Source: UBA1672 sp033851915
Lineage (GTDB): Bacteria; Pseudomonadota; Alphaproteobacteria; Micavibrionales; Micavibrionaceae
DNA length: 64,000 nucleotides
NCBI GenBank assembly: GCA_033851915.1
Contig: JAWSVM010000001.1
Location: 124,001-188,000, forward strand
Direction: 5' to 3'
In this document: in pieces, positions 10,181-18,642 of the stretch
Position numbering within the stretch: the first letter of the stretch is position 1
Layout: each line of letters opens with the position of its first letter
The notes under the pieces: model-generated
What the model saw: only the letters and a program-made list of their open reading frames with translations
What the model was told of the DNA's origin: nothing
Database searches by the model: none
Translations under genes and position numbers: made by a program

Positions 10181-11089
10181 ATGAGCAAAGCGACACCAAA
10201 GACACTCACAATTTTTGCCCCTGCAAAACTCAACTTATTTCTGCACATTACAAAGCGCTTGAGTAACGGATATCATACGCTCGACTCATTAGTCGCATTC
10301 GCTGATATTGGCGATATTCTTACCATTGAGTCCGCCCCCTCATTTTCGTTTCATATCAAAGGGCCCTTTGCAGACTCATTCAAAGAGGAGGAACGCAGCG
10401 CCTTCCTAAACGGTGAGAACCTTGTGATAAAAGCCGCCAGATCTTTGTCACAAGTCGCAGATCGCTCCCTCAACATCAAAATAACCCTGACAAAAAACCT
10501 ACCTTTATCATCGGGGTTAGGCGGTGGTTCTTCAAACGCGGCAGCAACAATATGGGGTTTGCAAGAGCTTTGGAATCTTCCCCATGATGCAGATTACATT
10601 ATCCCCCTTATGACGAAATTAGGCGCAGATGTGCCCGTGTGCCTAAACTGTAGGCCAACGATCATGCAAGGCATTGGTGATATACTCTTGCCTGCACCAA
10701 CCATGCCCGAAATTCCCCTATTGCTGATTAACCCCATGATTTCATGCGCGACCCAGGATATATTTTTGCACCATAACGGAATATTCAAAAAGAAGACAAC
10801 GCTGCCCAAAAGCTTTGATTCTGTATTCAATTTATCCGAAACACTCCGCACTTTAGAGAATGATTTATTTGAACCCGCCTTGAAATTAATCCCTGAAATC
10901 GACAATGTTATCAATGCACTTAACGCGCAAGAACACTGCTTATTTTCACGAATGAGCGGCTCGGGAGCAAGCTGTTTTGGGCTGTTTGAAACGATTGAAC
11001 ATGCCGAAAATGCCGCAGAAAAAATCAGCGCAGAAAACCCTGATTGGTGGGTTAAGACCGGTTTCCTCAACCGCCCTGAACGTTATTAA
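10181..11089 (+). CDS. ispE: 4-diphosphocytidyl-2-C-methyl-D-erythritol kinase
   Basis: GHMP-family kinase of the non-mevalonate (MEP) isoprenoid pathway; phosphorylates the 2-hydroxyl of CDP-methylerythritol. The 302-residue product begins with FAPAKLNLFLHI, the IspE signature with the conserved Lys, then GYHTLDSL, and the ATP-binding glycine-rich loop LPLSSGLGGGSSNAAA (near residue 110). The C-terminal MSGSGASCFGLF motif is also present. Length and motifs are normal. It converges with rluA with only 7 bp between the stop codons. Confidence 0.97.
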   Translation: MSKATPKTLTIFAPAKLNLFLHITKRLSNGYHTLDSLVAFADIGDILTIESAPSFSFHIKGPFADSFKEEERSAFLNGENLVIKAARSLSQVADRSLNIKITLTKNLPLSSGLGGGSSNAAATIWGLQELWNLPHDADYIIPLMTKLGADVPVCLNCRPTIMQGIGDILLPAPTMPEIPLLLINPMISCATQDIFLHHNGIFKKKTTLPKSFDSVFNLSETLRTLENDLFEPALKLIPEIDNVINALNAQEHCLFSRMSGSGASCFGLFETIEHAENAAEKISAENPDWWVKTGFLNRPERY

Positions 11090-11096
11090 GCCGTAC

Positions 11097-11783
11097 TCAA
11101 AACGGACAAGGCGACTCGAACCATGTTTGCTCACCATCTTTCGGGTGGTACACCATCAATTTATGAGCATGGAGTTGTAGACGTGTTTCGGCCTTAAATG
11201 CTGGCTCATGCGCATAAAAATCATCGCCCAATATAGGATGCCCGATTTCTGCCATATGAACACGCAGCTGATGTGTGCGCCCTGTTATTGGATAAAGGGC
11301 AATACGGGTTGCTTCACTTTCACGTTCCAAAACATCCCAATCTGTTTGTGATGCGCGCCCTTTTTCATGATCCACCATTTGCAGAGGCCTGTTCGGCCAA
11401 TCACAGATCAGCGGCAGATCAATATGGCCTTTATCTTCTTTCACATCGCCCCAAACGCGGGCAATGTAAACTTTTTTAGTTTTACGTCTCTCGAATTGCA
11501 GCCCGAGATTTCGGTGCGTTTGCGCATTCATCGCCATAATAATCAACCCCGAGGTCGACATATCAAGACGATGCACAATACGCGCCTGCGGAAATTCGGC
11601 TTGCACACGTTTTTCAAGGCTATCCGCATGTTCTTCCTTGCGCCCCGGCACACTCAATAATTCAGCCGGTTTAGATAAAACCAGTAAATCATCATCATGA
11701 AAAATAACATCCAAAGGGTCTTGCGGCGGATTATAGGTGAAATCTGCAGGGGGTTTACGCGGGAATATGACTTGATTACACAT
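11097..11783 (-). CDS. rluA: RluA-family pseudouridine synthase
   Basis: Converts uridine to pseudouridine in RNA; E. coli RluA acts on 23S rRNA U746 and tRNA U32. At 228 residues with no S4 domain it matches RluA rather than RluC/RluD. The catalytic motif HRLDMSTSGL is intact, followed by QFERRKTKKVYIARVWG, LPLICDWPNRP and GRTHQLRVHMAEIGHPILGD, which together match RluA closely. The RBS is weak (GAGAAA). The target bases in this organism are inferred from the family. Confidence 0.92.
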   Translation of the reverse strand: MCNQVIFPRKPPADFTYNPPQDPLDVIFHDDDLLVLSKPAELLSVPGRKEEHADSLEKRVQAEFPQARIVHRLDMSTSGLIIMAMNAQTHRNLGLQFERRKTKKVYIARVWGDVKEDKGHIDLPLICDWPNRPLQMVDHEKGRASQTDWDVLERESEATRIALYPITGRTHQLRVHMAEIGHPILGDDFYAHEPAFKAETRLQLHAHKLMVYHPKDGEQTWFESPCPF

Positions 11784-11898
11784 TATATTTTCTCAAAAAG
11801 CATAAAGTTTACAAAAAATGACTATAAATAAATAAAATTTAAACGCCAAGCCATTTCAGAAGTTGAAAGAAACCCCACAACATGTCACTATAGTGCCT

Positions 11899-12642
11899 AT
11901 GTGTAAGATATTTAAAATTATGATTATGGTTAGTGTGTTCTTCTCTTGTGTATCCGCCTCATCTCAGGTGCGTGCGCAAAACTACCACGGAGGATACACA
12001 AAGAGTAGTAAGCTGGAAAAGAAAGACAAAGCCACCCGCCCTATCGCGAAAGTTTTTTCTTCTCAAATCAGCAGTGTTAAGCAAGGTGAGCATCTGGATA
12101 TCATCTATAATAATCTTTATGTTTCTTTATGGTTCTACGCTGGCGTGAACTTTGTGCATCAGAAAAAACTGAGTGACAAAGTAAGGCCAGTTAGATTTAA
12201 GTTCACTCGTTATAAGAAAGAGTTTACCGGTGATTTAGAAAAAGCCATGAACAATTTAAATAGCGGTTATAAAGACATGATAGCCGACATAGAAAATGCA
12301 GAAAAACAGTATATCGAAATCAGAGAAGGTGTCAGAGTCGCTGACCATGAAAAACTCGATGCTCTCTGGAAAGAAAAAATAGCCGAATTCCGCAGCAAAG
12401 CAGACACATATTTTAAGCTGCAAAATAAGTTCCTGAATACCTATAAAGGCTTGGTTGGCTTTATTTTAAAGCAAGGCGGAAAATACAGCTATAAAAGCGC
12501 AGAAAAGCGAGTTGTTTTCTACAGCTTCGGTGGATATAAGTTTTACGGTCAATCAATTGATGGCCTTAGAATGGTTAGCTTTAAGCAAAGAAAACTCCTT
12601 AGAGAAAATGCACCAGCAGGTGTTAATCCTGACTTCAACTAA
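11899..12642 (+). CDS. Unrecognised exported helical protein
   Basis: I do not recognise this protein (247 residues from the ATG at 11899). A longer frame with a TTG at 11863 exists, but the ATG start puts a normal signal peptide (FKIMIMVSVFFSCVSASSQVRA) at the N-terminus. After cleavage the mature part is strongly basic and helical with many Lys and aromatic residues; a central helical stretch (ENAEKQYIEIREG) suggests a coiled coil. It has no cysteine in the mature region. The next gene starts 6 bp after its stop and has the same Lys/Glu-rich composition, so the two probably work together at the envelope. No clear RBS is visible. Confidence 0.7.
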   Translation: MCKIFKIMIMVSVFFSCVSASSQVRAQNYHGGYTKSSKLEKKDKATRPIAKVFSSQISSVKQGEHLDIIYNNLYVSLWFYAGVNFVHQKKLSDKVRPVRFKFTRYKKEFTGDLEKAMNNLNSGYKDMIADIENAEKQYIEIREGVRVADHEKLDALWKEKIAEFRSKADTYFKLQNKFLNTYKGLVGFILKQGGKYSYKSAEKRVVFYSFGGYKFYGQSIDGLRMVSFKQRKLLRENAPAGVNPDFN

Positions 12643-12648
12643 AACGCC

Positions 12649-13320
12649 ATGGCACATCCCTTGAAATCTCATAAGTTTATAATTGTATTTTTGTTCATTG
12701 CTATAGCTGGTGGACTATACCAACTGCATCTTTATAGGCAGCACCAAGATGAAATACACACACAACAAGTCAAAGCCGAACAAGAACAAAAAGAACAAGC
12801 GCGGGCAGAGCTAGACAAACTGTTCAAACAATATCTGGCCAATTTCAAAGCCGATTTAAAGACAAAGGCCACTGCCTATAAAGATAGCCGTACAGTCTTG
12901 CAAGAAATGCTTAATCCCTATAATTTTGAAACCAAAGAATATACAAAAGAAAATTATCTTTTATTTAAAAATGACGTTGCCCCTGACTTGCGCAATAAAG
13001 CTACAGAGATTATTAATATTTTTGTAGAATATAAGGACAGCCTGCAAGAAGATCTCAAGAGCCAAGATAATAAAACACAGGAAATGTTTTTATTAAAATG
13101 GCAAGAAATGAGCAACAAGCAGCTGGATAAATACATTAATTTCTTCACCAAAGAAGAAGCCCTCATTCAGGCCTATGAGAACCTGATTACATTTTATTAT
13201 ACGCACTCTAATTTATTCTCGGTTGATGTAGAAGAGAACGTATTCCTGTTCAATCGGGAAGAAGATAAAAAAGCAGAGCTAGCCCTGCACGCAAAAATAA
13301 AGGCTTTAAAGAAAAAATAA
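12649..13320 (+). CDS. Unrecognised membrane-anchored helical protein
   Basis: A 223-residue protein of unknown function. Residues 8-25 (HKFIIVFLFIAIAGGLYQ) form one hydrophobic segment without an evident cleavage site, so it looks like an N-terminal membrane anchor. The rest is highly charged and helical, beginning with a Gln/Glu/Lys-rich coiled-coil stretch (residues 30-60) and ending in a Lys-rich tail. It is the second gene of a two-gene unit (6 bp gap). It converges with the GIY-YIG gene, stop codons 3 bp apart. No family assignment is offered. Confidence 0.7.
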   Translation: MAHPLKSHKFIIVFLFIAIAGGLYQLHLYRQHQDEIHTQQVKAEQEQKEQARAELDKLFKQYLANFKADLKTKATAYKDSRTVLQEMLNPYNFETKEYTKENYLLFKNDVAPDLRNKATEIINIFVEYKDSLQEDLKSQDNKTQEMFLLKWQEMSNKQLDKYINFFTKEEALIQAYENLITFYYTHSNLFSVDVEENVFLFNREEDKKAELALHAKIKALKKK

Positions 13321-13323
13321 AAT

Positions 13324-13566
13324 TCAGCGCGATATAAGAACTAATTTTTGCGCCTTCGATAGAGCCTTAATTTCTATTTCTCGTTTAGAAGCAGACGATC
13401 TATCAACATGTTCCTCTTGATAAATCAGCTTTAAAGGCCCTCGCCCCTTCGTATATTTTGCACCTGTTCCTGCGGTGTGCTCAGCTATTCGCCGCTCTAT
13501 ATCTGTGGTAATGCCGGTATAATATGTTGTGTCAACGCACTCTAATATATAGACATACCAACCCAT
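13324..13566 (-). CDS. GIY-YIG nuclease-superfamily small protein (YhbQ/UPF0213-like)
   Basis: An 80-residue single-domain GIY-YIG protein. It has WYVYILECVDTTYYTGITTD (the GIY and YIG positions read YVY and YTG), then ERRIAEH and a C-terminal REIEIKALS helix with the conserved Glu. Small stand-alone members such as E. coli YhbQ are thought to act on DNA ends, but their cellular role is not settled. The start codon overlaps the PBP1A stop codon by one base (TAATG), indicating translational coupling with mrcA. Confidence 0.9.
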   Translation of the reverse strand: MGWYVYILECVDTTYYTGITTDIERRIAEHTAGTGAKYTKGRGPLKLIYQEEHVDRSSASKREIEIKALSKAQKLVLISR

Positions 13567-16109
13567 TAATACAGGCCGCCAGTCCCCGTACTAACCGCTG
13601 AAGGTTGGGTGGACTGTGATGTCACAGAACTACCATCAGTGCCGGGAACGTAATAATAATCGCGATCATATGCACTATCCCCATAGTAATCCGACATCAA
13701 GGATATACCATCAGCATCAAGGATATACGTGTCCGTGCTCGGCTCAGTTCCGATAATAAAGGACTCCCATATAACTCTTTTATCACCTGGGCGCGCGCGT
13801 GCACCCGTTTCCGCATTAATACGCACATTACGAATTCCGGCCGGTTTTCTGAACGGCGCAGGCGGTTTATCTGCCAAAACTTGCCCGACAAAACTCTTAA
13901 ATATCGGCACGGCCACAGAGGATCCTGTCTCCCGACGCCCCAAAGAACGCGGAGTATCAAAGCCTGTAAAGACACCTATTGCTAAATTTGGTGAGAAACC
14001 GATAAACCATGCATCACGCGAATCATTGGTTGTTCCCGTCTTACCCGCCAAAGGACGCCCTAAAGAGCGAAGACGCGCACCTGTGCCTCGTTGGACAACG
14101 CCCTCCATAATGGAAACCATTTGATAAGTCGTACGCGGATCAGCAATTTGTTCGCGCACATCAGGCACGTCAGGCACAGCTTGCCCTTCCCACTGAACCA
14201 TTGAACCACATCGCGTACAAGGACGTTTATCATGCTTAAAAATAGTATCACCGTAACGATCTTGAATACGGTCGATAAAGGTTGGTGTAATTTTCTTTCC
14301 GCCATTCGCAATCATACCGTAAGCTGCCGTAATCCGTAGCAAGGTTGTTTCTGCAGACCCTAAAGAATTTGCCAGTAACGGAGACATATGATCCGTAACG
14401 CCAAAATGATCTGAATATCGTGCAATTAAATCCATGCCCAAGAAATCAGCCAAGCGCACCGTCATCAAATTTCTGGATTTTTCAATACCTACACGGATAG
14501 GTGTCGGGCCATAAAACGTATTGGAATAATTGGTCGGCTTCCAAGTACCTGCAACTTTATCTTCCAAAACAAAGGGTGCATCCAAAACCAATGTAGCCGG
14601 CGTAAACCCTTTATCCAAAGCCGCTAGATACACAAATGGCTTAAAGGCTGATCCGGGTTGGCGCATCGCCTGTGTTGCGCGATTAAATTCACTGCTGCCA
14701 TAGCGATAATTCCACCCACCTTGCATAGCAAGAATGCGGCCCGTATGCGGATCAAGCGCGATTATCGCACCTTGAATATGCGGAATTTGGCGTAAATCAT
14801 AAGATTTAAGCGCATCAGACTTCGCCTCTTTGTCTTCTGATTCAGATGGTTTTTCCTGCACCATCACAACATCGCCCATCTTAACAACTTGATCCAGTGA
14901 AGAAATAACAGGGCCAAGCGCATAGCCTTCATTACGATATTCCCGCGCCCATTTTGCGTCTGATAATTTAAGAACACCTTGATCTATATTTAGAAATCCA
15001 ATTTTTGCTACGCTCTTTTGCACATCAAGCACAACGGCAAAATGCCAATTTTTAAGCATACTGTCCGGGCGCTTTACCTGCTCTAGCTGCATGCGCCAAT
15101 CATCCATATTTTCCAAAGTGGCCAACGCACCGCGCCAGCCATGACGCATATCATATGCCATCAACCCTTCGCGCAAGGTCTTCTCTGCCAGCAATTGCAT
15201 TTCGGGATCAACGGAGGTTTTCACCACCAAACCGCCTTTATACAGGCTATCCTCACCATAACGCGCGGCCAGTTCGCGGCGAACCTCCTCCGCGAAATAT
15301 GGTGCATCAACGTGTTCTACATGTTCTTGTGTCATTTCAAGCGGTGCCAGCTTCGCCAGATCGGCTTGTGCCTGCGTAATGTAATCCTCCGCTAACATCC
15401 GGCCAATCACCAAATTGCGACGGAATAATGCATCTTCATAGTTTTTTACCAAATGATAGTTATTCGGTGCTTTCGGCAAGGCTGCTAAATATGCAACCTC
15501 CGCAACACTTAGTTTTTCCAGTGTCTTCCCGAAATAATGCAAAGACGCAGCGGCAACACCATATGCCCCACCTCCCAAATAAATCTGGTTCAGATAAATC
15601 TCCAAGATACGGTCTTTACTCAGCGTTTTCGTCATACGGTACGCCAAAATGGCTTCTTTTATTTTACGAACAAAGCTGACTTCATTGGAAAAGAAGAAAT
15701 TCTTGGCCACTTGCTGCGTAATTGTTGAAGCACCTTCGGGGCGTTTTTTAGTGCCCTTCAATTTGTTAACCGCATATTTCAAAGAGGCACGCACAATGGC
15801 CTTCATATCAACGCCCGGATGCGTATAGAAATGCTGATCTTCAATGGCGATGAACGCATTTTTAACTTGATCTGGAATAAACTCTATCGGCACAAACACA
15901 CGCTTTTCTTGTGCAAATTCGGCGAGCAAATGCCCATCCCCCGCATAAAGACGCGTCACGATAGGTGGTTCATAATTACGAAGCTGGCTATAGTCAGGCA
16001 GATCTTGTCCATAGTAATTCAGGATATAAACAAACCCACCAATCGCGACAACCGCGCCCAGAAAGCCAACAGAGAATAACCCTAAAAAACCATACCAAAA
16101 ATATTTCAT
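13566..16109 (-). CDS. mrcA: Penicillin-binding protein 1A, bifunctional
   Basis: Polymerises and cross-links peptidoglycan at the outer face of the inner membrane. The 847-residue protein has one N-terminal membrane helix (about residues 5-30), a GT51 transglycosylase domain with AIEDQHFYTHPGVD (catalytic Glu near residue 92) and ASTITQQVAKNFF, and a transpeptidase domain with the active-site Ser in GSAFKPF (near 485), SRN, and KTGTTNDSRDAWF (near 686). An OB-like insertion lies between the domains, as in alphaproteobacterial PBP1A. The C-terminal tail is Ser/Thr/Gly-rich and Tyr/Asp-rich. All catalytic residues are present. Confidence 0.97.
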   Translation of the reverse strand: MKYFWYGFLGLFSVGFLGAVVAIGGFVYILNYYGQDLPDYSQLRNYEPPIVTRLYAGDGHLLAEFAQEKRVFVPIEFIPDQVKNAFIAIEDQHFYTHPGVDMKAIVRASLKYAVNKLKGTKKRPEGASTITQQVAKNFFFSNEVSFVRKIKEAILAYRMTKTLSKDRILEIYLNQIYLGGGAYGVAAASLHYFGKTLEKLSVAEVAYLAALPKAPNNYHLVKNYEDALFRRNLVIGRMLAEDYITQAQADLAKLAPLEMTQEHVEHVDAPYFAEEVRRELAARYGEDSLYKGGLVVKTSVDPEMQLLAEKTLREGLMAYDMRHGWRGALATLENMDDWRMQLEQVKRPDSMLKNWHFAVVLDVQKSVAKIGFLNIDQGVLKLSDAKWAREYRNEGYALGPVISSLDQVVKMGDVVMVQEKPSESEDKEAKSDALKSYDLRQIPHIQGAIIALDPHTGRILAMQGGWNYRYGSSEFNRATQAMRQPGSAFKPFVYLAALDKGFTPATLVLDAPFVLEDKVAGTWKPTNYSNTFYGPTPIRVGIEKSRNLMTVRLADFLGMDLIARYSDHFGVTDHMSPLLANSLGSAETTLLRITAAYGMIANGGKKITPTFIDRIQDRYGDTIFKHDKRPCTRCGSMVQWEGQAVPDVPDVREQIADPRTTYQMVSIMEGVVQRGTGARLRSLGRPLAGKTGTTNDSRDAWFIGFSPNLAIGVFTGFDTPRSLGRRETGSSVAVPIFKSFVGQVLADKPPAPFRKPAGIRNVRINAETGARARPGDKRVIWESFIIGTEPSTDTYILDADGISLMSDYYGDSAYDRDYYYVPGTDGSSVTSQSTQPSAVSTGTGGLY

Positions 16110-16141
16110 CGCTTTTCCTGCGTTTTTAGCCCGCTATATCG

Positions 16142-16918
16142 CTAAACAAGGCGGCGGGTAATCGGCCCGTCTGCGCGGCCATGTATAAATTGTTCAACAT
16201 ACTCATTACCCGAATGATCCAGTTCATCAACTGTCCCTTTCCAGATAATACGCCCGTTATAGATCATCGCAACGTAATCCGCAATTTTCCGGACGCTGCC
16301 CATATCATGGGTAATGGAAAGAGCCGTTGCGCCCAAGCCCTGCACTTGCTCCACTATCAGATCGTTAATAACATCGGCCATGATCGGATCAAGGCCAGTT
16401 GTTGGCTCATCAAAAAAGATAATTTCAGGACTGGCCGCAACCGCGCGTGCCAAACCAACACGTTTTTGCATACCGCCGGAAAGCTCCGCCGGATATAAAT
16501 TTGCAACATCAACTTTCAGACCAACCGCCATGATTTTCTCAATCGCAATCTCGCGTGCTTCTTTCTTATCCATCCCATGTCCATGAACCAGACCAAACGC
16601 AACATTTTCCCAAATTTTAAGAGAATCAAACAACGCCGCGCCTTGAAAAAGCATACCGAATTTTTTCATGAATTCTATGCGCACATTTGGATTGCGTCCT
16701 ACACTTTCCTGACCATCAATCAAAATCGATCCTGCATCCGGTGTCAGCAGACCCAAAATGCATTTAATCATCACCGACTTACCCGTTCCCGATCCACCGA
16801 TCACGACCAAAGATTTGCCTGTGGGAACGCTTAAATCCAGATTATCCAGAACCCGCACTTTGCCGAATGACTTGGTCACGCCACGTAAATCAATTTTGAT
16901 TTGTTCTGCTTCGCTCAT
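16142..16918 (-). CDS. mlaF: Mla-type ABC transporter ATP-binding protein
   Basis: ATPase subunit of a lipid-transport ABC system that moves phospholipids between inner and outer membranes (Mla/Ttg2 family). 258 residues with Walker A GGSGTGKSVMIK, the ABC signature LSGGMQKRVGLARA and Walker B EIIFFDEPTTGLDP, and the H-loop ITHDMGSV. Its start codon overlaps the mlaE stop by 4 bp. No mlaD (MCE-domain substrate-binding) gene follows; PBP1A comes next on the same strand, so the remaining Mla components must lie elsewhere. Confidence 0.93.
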   Translation of the reverse strand: MSEAEQIKIDLRGVTKSFGKVRVLDNLDLSVPTGKSLVVIGGSGTGKSVMIKCILGLLTPDAGSILIDGQESVGRNPNVRIEFMKKFGMLFQGAALFDSLKIWENVAFGLVHGHGMDKKEAREIAIEKIMAVGLKVDVANLYPAELSGGMQKRVGLARAVAASPEIIFFDEPTTGLDPIMADVINDLIVEQVQGLGATALSITHDMGSVRKIADYVAMIYNGRIIWKGTVDELDHSGNEYVEQFIHGRADGPITRRLV

Positions 16919-17748
16919 GAGAAAAATATCTGTGTTAGGAGATAATTAAATATCAGAATCAGGATAGAAGAAGACACAACCGCATTTGTTGTCGCCGCAC
17001 CAACGCCCTGCGCACCACGCGCCGAGTTAAACCCGTGATAACAACCCATTATCGCAACGATAAAACCAAAGGCCGCTGCCTTGAGTATACCAGACATCAC
17101 ATCCATATATTCCATGACATCCCATGCCTGCGTTAAAAAACCCTCCGGACTAAAACCAAGCGAATAAACAGACACAATATAGCCGCCGAAAATACCAATA
17201 ATATCACCAACGAAAACCAGTATAGGCAACATTAAAGTCGCAGCAATCAAGCGCGGTGCAATCAAATATTTAAACGGGTTCACCGATAAAGTGCGCAGCG
17301 CATCTATTTGCTCTGTCACCCGCATAGTTGCGATTTCTGCAGCAATCGCCGCGCCGACACGCCCCGCCACCATAAGGCCAGCCAAAACAGGGGCTAGTTC
17401 CCGCGTGACAGAAAGCACAACGACACCAGCAATTGCACCCTCGGCATTAAAGCGCGCAAAACCAGTATAGCTTTGCAAGGCCAGAACCATGCCGGTAAAT
17501 AACGTGGTCATCCCGACAACCGGTAAAGAATAATACCCGATATCAATCAATTGACGTAAAAGTTGAGATGGAAAGAATGGCGGCGTAAAACAATGCTTAA
17601 CGCTGCGCCCTGTGAAATCTGCCAAACGACCTGTTGCGGCAAGAAATCCTAGAATTCCTCCACCAATAGAGGCAAAAAAATCCAGAATAAAATCAAGTGG
17701 ATTTCTCGATGTGCGCTCTTGCGTATTCTCTGTCGCTTGCGTTGTCAT
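16915..17748 (-). CDS. mlaE: Mla-type ABC transporter permease
   Basis: Integral membrane subunit of the same lipid transporter. 277 residues with about five hydrophobic segments, preceded by a charged N-terminus. Typical MlaE features are the LIDIGYYSLPVVGMTTLFTG region and the coupling segment GRVGAAIAAEIATMRVTEQI, followed by RTLSVNPFKYLIAPR. The stop overlaps the mlaF start (ATGA). Upstream it is divergent from the dipeptidase gene across 115 bp. Confidence 0.94.
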   Translation of the reverse strand: MTTQATENTQERTSRNPLDFILDFFASIGGGILGFLAATGRLADFTGRSVKHCFTPPFFPSQLLRQLIDIGYYSLPVVGMTTLFTGMVLALQSYTGFARFNAEGAIAGVVVLSVTRELAPVLAGLMVAGRVGAAIAAEIATMRVTEQIDALRTLSVNPFKYLIAPRLIAATLMLPILVFVGDIIGIFGGYIVSVYSLGFSPEGFLTQAWDVMEYMDVMSGILKAAAFGFIVAIMGCYHGFNSARGAQGVGAATTNAVVSSSILILIFNYLLTQIFFS

Positions 17749-17863
17749 GCGTGTGTCATTACCATTTCAGATCATCGTCATATGAACAGCGAACACTAGA
17801 TGAATTCCCCTCTTTCGTCTATACTCAACTGACATGAATTCACGGCAATCCACTGATTGATAG

Positions 17864-18526
17864 ATGACCACACACAAAACCATACAACCACAAGACCTTA
17901 TCTGCATGAATGAATTTGCAGACACCCACAATTACCGTGTTGACCTTGCCTATGCGCAGATTGATAATCTTTTATTTGGCGAGAGAATTTATCGCAAAAG
18001 TGCAAAACTATGGCTTCACACATCTCTGGCAGACATTGTTAAAAGCGCTGCAACATATTGCTTCGAGAATCACAATTTACGCTTTATTTTATATGACGGT
18101 CTGCGCACGACAGACGCGCAAGAGGCGATGATGAAAACGCGACGTGCATTGGATAATCCACATTGGCTGGAGAAACCGCGTTTGCTATCTCCGCCCGGCG
18201 CGGGTGGACATCCACGTGCCATGGCTGTTGATATCAGCCTAGAAACTCTTGATGGCAAATTAATTGATATGGGCACAGCTTTTGATTACCTATCCGAAAA
18301 CCCAGAAATAAACCCGGCTCATCGTGCATTCCAACACAACCAAGACGTCATGAATAACCGTAAAATATTGGACGATTCGATGGAACAAGCGGCAGAATCT
18401 ATGAACACGCCATTATTGCTTTTACCCGAAGAATGGTGGGATTTCCGTCTGCCATCCAATATCTACGGGCAATATGAACCACTATCAGAAAGCGACCTCC
18501 CTGCGCGTATGCGCCTAATCATATAA
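17864..18526 (+). CDS. ddpX: VanX/DdpX-like D-Ala-D-Ala dipeptidase (M15D) with altered zinc ligand
   Basis: Zinc peptidase family M15D, which cleaves D-Ala-D-Ala during peptidoglycan recycling or, in VanX, glycopeptide resistance. 220 residues with no signal peptide, so apparently cytoplasmic. The substrate-side Arg region YDGLRTTDAQ, the first two zinc ligands in GGHPRAMAVDISL (His and Asp), and the C-terminal PEEWWDF motif are visible. In VanX the last motif is EWWH with His as the third zinc ligand; here it is Asp. Asp can bind zinc, so the enzyme may still work, but activity is uncertain. There are no van-type neighbours. Confidence 0.85.
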   Translation: MTTHKTIQPQDLICMNEFADTHNYRVDLAYAQIDNLLFGERIYRKSAKLWLHTSLADIVKSAATYCFENHNLRFILYDGLRTTDAQEAMMKTRRALDNPHWLEKPRLLSPPGAGGHPRAMAVDISLETLDGKLIDMGTAFDYLSENPEINPAHRAFQHNQDVMNNRKILDDSMEQAAESMNTPLLLLPEEWWDFRLPSNIYGQYEPLSESDLPARMRLII

Positions 18527-18536
18527 AATTGGGTCA

Positions 18537-18551
18537 ACAATTTGCAATTGT
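18537..18551. promoter_or_regulatory. 15-bp palindrome upstream of the acidic orphan gene
   Basis: ACAATTTGCAATTGT is a perfect 6-3-6 inverted repeat about 90 bp before the ATG at 18643. No U-tract follows, so it is not a terminator of the dipeptidase gene; it could be an operator, but I know no regulator for it. Confidence 0.25.
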
Positions 18552-18642
18552 AACTCTTAATCGCTATAATCTGTGACTAGGGTGAAATTTAATAAATAAA
18601 AATGCTCGAAAATAGAGCAAACATATTCAGAGGTTGATAATT

